A stretch of 5,269 bases of DNA from Candidatus Aegiribacteria sp. (lineage in GTDB: Bacteria; Fermentibacterota; Fermentibacteria; Fermentibacterales; JCC-6): assembly GCA_030640155.1 (NCBI GenBank), contig DAOWJX010000072.1:1-5269 (forward strand), in the 5' to 3' direction. The notes under the pieces are model-generated. The model was not told the DNA's origin. It worked only from the letters and a program-made list of their open reading frames with translations, and did not search any database. The translations under genes were made by a program, and so were the position numbers. Shown one piece after another: positions 1 through 5,269 of this stretch. Numbering within the stretch: position 1 is the stretch's first letter; each line of letters starts with the position of its first letter.

Positions 1-43
1 AAAAGCGAATATCAGTCATTGGATAATGAGTTACAAAAAGAAA

Positions 44-57
44 ATGGTTGCCTAAGG
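44..57 (+). repeat. Left arm of a 14-bp imperfect inverted repeat
   Basis: The sequence ATGGTTGCCTAAGG matches the reverse complement of 485-498 (ATGGCTGCCTAAGG) at 13 of 14 positions. The two arms face each other across the small secreted-protein gene, about 455 bp from outer edge to outer edge. In both arms one reading frame ends Met-(Val/Ala)-Ala-stop at the same place, so the similarity could come from two related gene ends rather than from a mobile-element terminus. On the left, the frame from base 2 to the TAA at 53-55 is open for 17 codons, but that is too short to claim as a gene. Role unknown. Confidence 0.4.
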
Positions 58-86
58 CCATGTTCATTGTGTTGATACTTAACAAG

Positions 87-94
87 AAAAGGAG
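87..94 (+). promoter_or_regulatory. Strong Shine-Dalgarno for the small secreted-protein gene
   Basis: AAAAGGAG lies 5 nt before the ATG at 100. An in-frame TGA at 73-75 rules out a longer protein, so this site and that stop together fix the start. I saw no convincing -35/-10 pair upstream within the window. Confidence 0.7.
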
Positions 95-99
95 CAAAT

Positions 100-465
100 A
101 TGTTACTAATCCTCGCAATCCTTGCGACGTCGATGGTAGCGCCTGTTCATGACGGTGATGTTGATTGTGGCTATTCGGCATATATGATGGGCAAAGTAGA
201 CTGGGATTGTAACGCAGAATGCGCTATTGTCACTGTAACAGGACCGGGTGGGTTCAGTGAAAGTGAAACTCTCTGGTGGCCTGATCATTACTGTATTGAG
301 CTGGATGACCCAGAAGAAGAAGATGTTTTCACTGTAACTTGTACTCTCATAATCGGTCTTTCACCCTACCCAGTAGATATTCGTCCAGGTATCGTATATC
401 CAGATGATTTCGTTTTTGTATACCCGCAGAAGTATTGGGCGCACTACGAGGTTTTCGTCTGGTAA
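100..465 (+). CDS. Small acidic secreted protein with five cysteines, function unknown
   Basis: This is a 121-residue protein that I do not recognise. Residues 1-14 (MLLILAILATSMVA) form a hydrophobic export-type N-terminus, unusual in having no Lys or Arg before the core; cleavage near A14 is plausible. The mature part is strongly acidic, with 20 Asp/Glu in the whole protein against three Lys/Arg. Five cysteines (C23, C37, C41, C65, C81) suggest disulfides outside the cytoplasm, with one left unpaired. Alternating hydrophobic segments (43-47, 76-85, 104-108, 116-121), the GPGG turn at 48-51 and aromatic patches (W59-W60, the C-terminal YEVFVW) suggest a small all-beta fold, perhaps Ig-like; this is inference. 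The start is secure because of the strong Shine-Dalgarno and the in-frame stop just upstream. It stands alone, convergent with the TPR/barrel gene, and lies between the two arms of a 14-bp inverted repeat. No enzyme motif is visible. Confidence 0.7.
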   Translation: MLLILAILATSMVAPVHDGDVDCGYSAYMMGKVDWDCNAECAIVTVTGPGGFSESETLWWPDHYCIELDDPEEEDVFTVTCTLIIGLSPYPVDIRPGIVYPDDFVFVYPQKYWAHYEVFVW

Positions 466-484
466 ATAGATAAAGAGTAACTTA

Positions 485-498
485 CCTTAGGCAGCCAT
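485..498 (-). repeat. Right arm of the 14-bp imperfect inverted repeat
   Basis: Read on the minus strand this is ATGGCTGCCTAAGG, one mismatch from 44-57. It overlaps the last codons and the stop (487-489) of the minus-strand gene remnant. It starts 20 bp after the stop codon of the small secreted-protein gene. Confidence 0.4.
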
Positions 499-606
499 TA
501 GCTTCATATCCGCATAAATCGTTTCCCGCCAATCGTGCTTATCTTCCTGGAAGTTTCGGGTGATCTGAGCAGGCTTAGAGTATTTGCTCGATACTGCAGG
601 GATTAC
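487..606 (-). pseudogene. Possible 3' remnant of an unidentified protein gene
   Basis: On the minus strand a frame is open for 39 codons, from just after a TGA at 607-609 to a TAA at 487-489. The only ATG codons lie in its last eight codons, so it cannot be an intact gene. The translation looks protein-like and ends in a mixed charged/hydrophobic segment (DWRETIYADMKLMAA). It lies directly behind the TPR/barrel gene on the same strand in a different frame, overlapping that gene's stop codon. It could be the tail of a transposase or other gene truncated by a past rearrangement, or simply a chance open stretch. I cannot name a family. Only a protein search with the 39 residues would settle it. 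Confidence 0.3.
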
Positions 607-2462
607 TCAAACCTCAGGGTAAGCATGATGTAGGTGCATCTGTTGATGAAGTAGTAATCGGTCTGTGGCTGGTAACTTTGTGAAGCGTCATACCCCAGTG
701 AGAAGGAGTACAGCCCGTTGGAAAGAAGATCGATCAGAGCAGACAGCGTAAGCTCGTATCCTTCAGAACTGTCCAGATTGTACGCCGCCTCACCGGATAG
801 TTCGATAAAGGGGATCACACTGAGGAATGAAGATCCTCTGAGCCTCAGTTTCAGTTCGGGTACAACAATCCAGTGGTCATCAATCTCCGAATCCAGGCGT
901 TCTTCGGATCTGCCGAATCCCATATAGCCTGTACACTGAAGCTTAGAAAACGGATCAAACCTGTAACCCAGGCCTGCGGTAGCTTCGAATCTGTTTCGGT
1001 CAGTTGAATAATCGCGTTTTTCCCAGGTCATCAATAACTGCTGGAAGAAGCGTCTGGTGGAATAGTTATTTACAGATAGGGAGGTCATTATGGATGTATA
1101 TTCACTTTCTGATTCAGGCCACCGGTTCAGTGTATATTTTCCGCTTGCAGTTATGTTACTGCCGTATAGACCGTATTTGTAGATGATGTTCGCTTTCACT
1201 GAGAAATTTCGATTCTCGTACTCACCGGTATTGTTGTAATAACTTAGACTGGCGTTACCGGATAAACCCGAATAACGATGATCAGTGAATGATTCATTAC
1301 CTTCCGAATCCAGCAGTTTCTGTAGATCAATATTAAGTACCAGATCCCGGTTTCGGTTGATCAGAATGATACTGTCTGCATTTAAGCTGACAAGGGTTGT
1401 ATAGGTCTCAAAAGCAAGTTTTGTATGGCCGGCAAACTCCGCAGCAAGCCCCTGCAGCGCAACACAACCAGGAGAGCCGGTTCGATTCCATGCCTTCTGC
1501 ATCTCCAGGAAAGCTTCATTATATCTTCCTCCCCGCATCAGAAGAATTCCCTGTTGCTGCAGAGCACGGCTGTTTGTGCTGTCTTGTTCGAGTAGAGCCA
1601 GAACCTCATCCATAGCCTCGTTCATCCTGTCAAGATGAATAAGAAGTTCGATATGCCAGAGAGCCAATTCAGGGTAGATCACTGAACCCCTGCTGGACGG
1701 GATTATCTCTTCAGCTTCCCTGTGTCGGCAGAGAATGCTCAGTATCCTGGACTTCAACAGCAGAGTTTCGAAATCTGATGAGAACTCATTGATATGTGAG
1801 AGCAGAGGATCAATGTATACACCACCCGTGAGAGCTATATCCGTCTTAACACAATCGATGTAATCGAGATCAGGCATATCCCTATCATGATAGAGCAGCA
1901 TTTCAAGCTTGTACATGCTTCTCAGAATATCCGGTGTTCTGACGCTTCTCAAAGCAGTATCGAGAAGAGTGAATGCCTGCTGCATATTACCGGTAAGGCG
2001 AAGCTGACGGGAATTGAGCAATGATACCAGCCCTCTTTGCAGGGAGTTCTGTGAATGAATATCAGATATCAGTCTATCTGCCTCAGTCAAATCGTTATTC
2101 TCTTGAAGGTAGGCTACCAGAGCAATATCAGTATAAATGTCCGAGGGGTATTGAGTAAGATATTCAATGGACTCCTGAGTGTTTCCCTTTAACCAGCTGC
2201 AAGTTGCAAGCGCTCTATACATTATCGGGGAGGGATTATCGCAGCGATCAGCTCGTTCCAGGGCATATCTGGCTTTCTCCGGCCATCCACGGATAAGTAA
2301 AGCCAGGCTGTATGAAGACCAGTTCTGTGAGCTGGTTGAGTCGGAATACAGTTCCAGTTCAGTACGATTCAGAACAGGTATGATCGAATCATAGGTTTCA
2401 TATGCTGCAACTGCGGCTATTGAGCAGGAAGTAAGAACGAAACAGTATATTATAATTCTCAT
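603..2462 (-). CDS. Exported TPR-repeat protein with C-terminal outer-membrane beta-barrel (DUF481-like)
   Basis: The product is 619 residues from the ATG at 2462. The frame stays open to an ATG at 2525 (640 residues), but no start has a good Shine-Dalgarno, and 2462 puts the signal sequence MRIIIYCFVLTSC at the N-terminus, so I prefer it. Cleavage could be by signal peptidase I after AVAA (residue 20) or at a lipobox-like LTSC (10-13). Residues about 45-365 are helical with TPR-type spacing; the clearest units are about 49-76, 79-108, 265-297 and 298-332 (for example RGGRYNEAFLEMQKAW). From about 402 (GNASLSYY) to the end, sequence alternates hydrophobic and polar residues with many Tyr/Phe and short turns, ending in YIMLTLRFE, as expected of an outer-membrane barrel. 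The layout (GNA start, then an Arg-Phe...GLGYRFD segment) resembles DUF481/YdiY-like barrels. The likely place is the outer membrane with the TPR part in the periplasm. Slam- or YaiO-like proteins are alternatives. Substrate unknown. The gene is divergent from the M16 peptidase. Confidence 0.75.
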   Translation of the reverse strand: MRIIIYCFVLTSCSIAAVAAYETYDSIIPVLNRTELELYSDSTSSQNWSSYSLALLIRGWPEKARYALERADRCDNPSPIMYRALATCSWLKGNTQESIEYLTQYPSDIYTDIALVAYLQENNDLTEADRLISDIHSQNSLQRGLVSLLNSRQLRLTGNMQQAFTLLDTALRSVRTPDILRSMYKLEMLLYHDRDMPDLDYIDCVKTDIALTGGVYIDPLLSHINEFSSDFETLLLKSRILSILCRHREAEEIIPSSRGSVIYPELALWHIELLIHLDRMNEAMDEVLALLEQDSTNSRALQQQGILLMRGGRYNEAFLEMQKAWNRTGSPGCVALQGLAAEFAGHTKLAFETYTTLVSLNADSIILINRNRDLVLNIDLQKLLDSEGNESFTDHRYSGLSGNASLSYYNNTGEYENRNFSVKANIIYKYGLYGSNITASGKYTLNRWPESESEYTSIMTSLSVNNYSTRRFFQQLLMTWEKRDYSTDRNRFEATAGLGYRFDPFSKLQCTGYMGFGRSEERLDSEIDDHWIVVPELKLRLRGSSFLSVIPFIELSGEAAYNLDSSEGYELTLSALIDLLSNGLYSFSLGYDASQSYQPQTDYYFINRCTYIMLTLRFE

Positions 2463-2567
2463 AATCCATGTAATATATGAATATGTAAAACTGCGAGTAG
2501 AGCCCATAACATCGTCATGCATCAAAATAATAGTATCTAAGCTTGTTATTACTGAGCAATCGAAACC

Positions 2568-2596
2568 ATACTATTGTGTTCATATACTTCTGTGAA
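2568..2596 (-). promoter_or_regulatory. Weak candidate promoter for the TPR/barrel gene
   Basis: On the minus strand TTCACA (2591-2596, five of six to the -35 consensus) is followed after 17 nt by TAGTAT (2568-2573, four of six to the -10). Transcription would begin near 2560, leaving a leader of about 100 nt to the ATG at 2462. The region is AT-rich, so such matches arise easily by chance. It assumes sigma-70-type promoters, which is not established for this organism. Confidence 0.2.
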
Positions 2597-2682
2597 TTCA
2601 TAAAGACCGCTTAGTCAGTATAGGCATTATCACCACAATGGATTATCAGCCTTACTCTGATTGATTCAATACTTCTATTTAT

Positions 2683-2711
2683 TTGCGAATGTTATTTTCT
2701 TTTAGCATAGT
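2683..2711 (+). promoter_or_regulatory. Weak candidate promoter for the M16 peptidase gene
   Basis: TTGCGA (2683-2688) and CATAGT (2706-2711) are spaced 17 nt apart, each four of six to the sigma-70 consensus, about 40 nt before the ATG at 2752. With the minus-strand candidate this would make a divergent promoter region. The rest of 2463-2751 shows no convincing operator, riboswitch or terminator to me. Confidence 0.2.
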
Positions 2712-2751
2712 CTTGTGGATTATTATTACTTCCTCTGAAAGGCTGATTTCC

Positions 2752-5269
2752 ATGATTAAATTGATGCTTATTGTGCTTGCAGTATTCGTATCTGCGGCAT
2801 TGGCCGTGGAACCGGATGTCACGGTGCTTGATAACGGACTTACAGTGATAACGCAGGAACTCCACTATGCACCTGTAATCGCTTCAGTCATTTCCTACGG
2901 AGTCGGTTCAAGGCACGAAACCCGTGACATCATGGGGATAAGCCACTTCGTTGAACACATGATGTTCAAGGGAACAGAGATCATGCCCAAGTCCCGATTC
3001 TGGCAGATCATTCAGAGAGACGGAGGATTTTGCAATGCACAGGAAGGAGAGGATGTAACCTGGTATTACCTGCTGCTGCCATCAAGCAGGCTGGAAGATG
3101 CATTGATGATCGAAAGCGACAGGATGGTGAACTGCACCATCGATTCAGCAGAAATTGTATCGGAGATAAATGTGGTTCATGAAGAGCGGCGAATGCGCTT
3201 CATTGACAGCGCAGACGGAGCTTTGATGGAAGCTCTTTATGAGATGGCCTTCACGGAGCATCCCTACGGACAGCCTGTGCTGGGATACGATGAAAACATT
3301 CTGGGATATGAACAGAACATGACCCGCAGCTTCTACGAAACCTATTACTGCCCTTCCAATGCAGTGCTCACGATTGTTGGGGATTTCAATACAGATGAAC
3401 TACTTGCACAGATAGATAGTTACTTCGGGGATATTCCTCCGGGGAGTGTGCCTGAAGAGTCTGTCCCTGTTGAGCCTGAGCAGACCGAAGCAAGATATGT
3501 GGAAATCGAGCATGCTTCAAATCTGCCCAGATTCAACATGTCCTTCCACTCTCCTGCCGGTACCGATCCTCTGAATCCAGCCATGACAATGATATCAGCT
3601 TACCTCGCCGGGGGAAGATCCGGCAGACTCAGTCAGCTGCTTGTTGAAACCGATCTGGTTTTCCATACCGGAGTAAGGAGAGACAACAAGATAGATCCCG
3701 GTTTGTTCACCATCTATGTGACCATGAACCCTCCCGGAGACAATAGCCTGAGCATTGAGGAGGTTCAGGAGATCATCTGGAGCGAGCTTGAATACCTGGC
3801 AGAGAACGGAATTCCAGAAGAAACCCTCGATGAACAAAGAAACAGATACCGTGCCAGGGAGATACTGAGCAACTCCTATCCCCTGGGGCTGGCGATTGAC
3901 TACGCACTTTCATTTTCGATATTCGGCAATCCCCTTTACATGCAGGAGCAGATGGAACTGATAGAGCAGCTCACTCCTGCCGATATCAGCGCAGCGGCCT
4001 CTACATACTTCAGCAGGAACAAAGTGAACATTGCCGTACTTGTTCCTTCAGCAACTGCGGGAGCTGAAGCAACCGGCGAACGAGAGGAACTTCCCACCAG
4101 CATGACGGAACCTGAATCAATCGATTTTGACGGTCTTGAAATACCGGAAGAGTTCCTGACACCGCCAGAAACATCCATCGCTGACGGTGTGCAGAAATAC
4201 GAGCTTGAGAACGGGATTGTACTGCTTGTGCGGGAAGACCACACATTCCCTGTGGTATCCATTAGCTTTGCAGTACCCATGGGCAGTATGATGCACTCCA
4301 CAGAGCTTAACGGTCTTGCCTCAGTAACCGCTGAAACGATGTTGAAGGGCACCGAGGACCTGGAGTATATAGAGTTCCACAAGAGGCTTGAGATCGAAGG
4401 TTCTTACCTCAGGCTCTATGCCGGCGCGGAAAACTCAATAGGTTTCGTTACCCTGCTGTCCGAAGATCTGGAGACAGGCTTCATAACAGTTGCAGATCTG
4501 CTCCGGAGACCGGCCTTCAGAGAATCCGACTTTGAGAAAGTGATGAGCAATAAGTACGCAAGACTTTCAGCAGCTGCTGAGAATCTGTTCAGTGTTGCCT
4601 TCGATAACCTCACCGCTATTACAGCGTATTCTCCCGCCGATATCACCACGGTTACCAGTGAGACTCTGGACAGAATAAGTATTAGCGATGTCATAAGTTT
4701 CTATGACATCTGCTGCCGGCCGGAAGGCACTGTTATTACCGTGGTTGGTGACATCGATCCTGAAGAAGTCCACTCAATGACGCAGAACTACTTCGGGGAT
4801 TGGATCAATCCCAATGAACCTCTCCCCTCTTTAACTATTCCCAGGTACTCCACCGCTCCGGGAGATACAGTGATAACATTCATGCCCGGAAGAACGCAGG
4901 CTGCGATAATGATATCCAGAAACGCTCCGGGAACTGAAATGCCCGATCACCCGGCTTTCAATATCATGAATACCATCCTCGGAAGGGGTCTCGGTTCAAG
5001 GCTGGGTTACAGTGTGCGTGATGAACAGGGGCTTGCATACGGAGTCGGCAGCTGGGTAGGAAGCACGGACAGTACTGGTTACTTCACAACCTACCTTACA
5101 ACTCTCGCGGACTATGCACCCCAGGCTATAGTGTCAGTAATAAATGAGCTGGACAGGATCTCGACCGAGAATGTTCAGGATATCGAACTTCGCCTCGCAA
5201 AGGCAAGCACGGTGGGAGGCGAAGTTCGATATCCTGAACATTCTCGGTCGAGATCCTGTCCAGCTCATT
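2752..5269 (+). CDS. Exported M16-family zinc metallopeptidase, two M16 modules, 3' end missing
   Basis: This is a pitrilysin/insulinase-type (M16) peptidase; the frame is open for 839 codons to the window edge. Residues 1-18 are a signal peptide (cleavage after ALA), and GAAAGG 9 nt upstream supports the ATG. The first module (about 22-440) has the inverted zinc motif HFVEH at 65-69 (zinc ligands H65 and H69, catalytic E68) and the third ligand E145 in HEERRMR, 76 residues after H69, as the family requires. GGFCNA and FYETYYCPSNAVLTIVGDF are also typical. The second module starts near 483 (YELENGI); there the HxxEH site aligns with SVTAE (524-528), so it is catalytically dead. It keeps the substrate-binding type segment SRLGYSVRDEQGLAYG (749-764, with R756 and Y763). 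This active-plus-inactive arrangement is common in M16 proteins, which cut peptides inside a clamshell chamber. The likely location is the periplasm or outside the cell; the substrate is unknown. Codons from about 822 are read from a palindromic chimera and are not real protein, so the true C-terminus is missing. Confidence 0.93.
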   Translation, partial: MIKLMLIVLAVFVSAALAVEPDVTVLDNGLTVITQELHYAPVIASVISYGVGSRHETRDIMGISHFVEHMMFKGTEIMPKSRFWQIIQRDGGFCNAQEGEDVTWYYLLLPSSRLEDALMIESDRMVNCTIDSAEIVSEINVVHEERRMRFIDSADGALMEALYEMAFTEHPYGQPVLGYDENILGYEQNMTRSFYETYYCPSNAVLTIVGDFNTDELLAQIDSYFGDIPPGSVPEESVPVEPEQTEARYVEIEHASNLPRFNMSFHSPAGTDPLNPAMTMISAYLAGGRSGRLSQLLVETDLVFHTGVRRDNKIDPGLFTIYVTMNPPGDNSLSIEEVQEIIWSELEYLAENGIPEETLDEQRNRYRAREILSNSYPLGLAIDYALSFSIFGNPLYMQEQMELIEQLTPADISAAASTYFSRNKVNIAVLVPSATAGAEATGEREELPTSMTEPESIDFDGLEIPEEFLTPPETSIADGVQKYELENGIVLLVREDHTFPVVSISFAVPMGSMMHSTELNGLASVTAETMLKGTEDLEYIEFHKRLEIEGSYLRLYAGAENSIGFVTLLSEDLETGFITVADLLRRPAFRESDFEKVMSNKYARLSAAAENLFSVAFDNLTAITAYSPADITTVTSETLDRISISDVISFYDICCRPEGTVITVVGDIDPEEVHSMTQNYFGDWINPNEPLPSLTIPRYSTAPGDTVITFMPGRTQAAIMISRNAPGTEMPDHPAFNIMNTILGRGLGSRLGYSVRDEQGLAYGVGSWVGSTDSTGYFTTYLTTLADYAPQAIVSVINELDRISTENVQDIELRLAKASTVGGEVRYPEHSRSRSCPAH
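5143..5269. repeat. Perfect 54-bp inverted repeat with 19-nt loop at the window end, probable fold-back artefact
   Basis: Bases 5216-5269 are the exact reverse complement of 5143-5196, separated by a 19-nt loop (5197-5215). The left arm and loop encode normal M16 C-terminal sequence (ELDRI...LRLAKASTVG), so they are genuine. The right arm is that same sequence read backwards and gives an unrelated tail (EVRYPEHSRSRS...). A perfect palindrome at a sequence end, inside a conserved coding domain, is typical of chimeric fold-back molecules from whole-genome amplification or of an assembly error, not of a terminator. Confidence 0.9.

Noticed and set aside
106..288. Minus-strand open frame inside the small secreted-protein gene
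   Set aside because: It is antisense to a gene with a strong ribosome binding site and an export signal, and its own translation shows nothing recognisable.
565..590. Short dyad AGTAT...ATACT between the convergent genes as a bidirectional terminator
   Set aside because: The stem is only 5 bp, AT-rich and without a T-run on either side, so it is no better than chance.
718..2394. Plus-strand open frames at 718-927, 1004-1186, 1397-1615 and 2179-2394
   Set aside because: They are antisense to the long TPR/barrel frame, lack Shine-Dalgarno sites I would accept, and show no protein-like pattern.
2645..2747. ATCAGCC / GGCTGAT pair that could sequester the peptidase ribosome binding site
   Set aside because: It is seven bases paired across about 90 nt with no supporting structure between, so it is expected by chance.
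3595..4773. Several minus-strand open frames (3595-3837, 3936-4382, 4010-4246, 4416-4694, 4567-4773)
   Set aside because: All lie antisense to the M16 peptidase frame, which carries clear family motifs along its length. Their translations are low-complexity and Ser/Val-rich with no recognisable domain.
5143..5269. Terminal palindrome as a transcription terminator or attachment site
   Set aside because: The arms are far too long and perfect, there is no U-tract, and the left arm and loop encode conserved M16 sequence well before the expected gene end.

Overview
The window looks like a piece of an uncultured Gram-negative bacterium, probably from a metagenome or single-cell assembly. The evidence is one protein with a probable outer-membrane beta-barrel and two more with export signals. 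I cannot fix the phylum from sequence alone. A deep-branching lineage such as the FCB group or a candidate phylum is a guess based on style, not a result.

Layout, left to right. (1) Bases 1-99 are a short leader holding one arm of a 14-bp imperfect inverted repeat and a strong Shine-Dalgarno. (2) Bases 100-465 (+) encode a small, acidic, secreted protein with five cysteines, of unknown function. (3) Bases 466-602 hold the second arm of the inverted repeat and, on the minus strand, a 39-codon open stretch with no start codon (487-606) that reads like the tail of a lost gene. (4) Bases 603-2462 (-) encode a protein with an export signal, a TPR-type helical repeat region and a C-terminal beta-barrel that resembles DUF481-type outer-membrane proteins. 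(5) Bases 2463-2751 are a divergent intergenic region with only weak promoter candidates. (6) From base 2752 (+) an exported M16-family zinc metallopeptidase runs to the window edge. Its N-terminal half has an intact zinc site and its C-terminal half a decayed one.

The last 127 bases are a perfect 54-bp inverted repeat around a 19-nt loop, inside the conserved C-terminal part of the peptidase. The best explanation is a fold-back chimera from amplification or assembly, so the sequence from about 5216 on should not be trusted and the peptidase is 3'-incomplete.

Functionally, the two large genes are divergent and both encode envelope proteins (a TPR/barrel protein and a probably periplasmic or secreted peptidase). 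Nothing in the sequence proves they work together. I found no RNA gene, CRISPR array, intact mobile element or recognisable defence system. The least ordinary items are the TPR plus barrel architecture, the small cysteine-containing gene flanked by inverted repeats, and the terminal palindrome.
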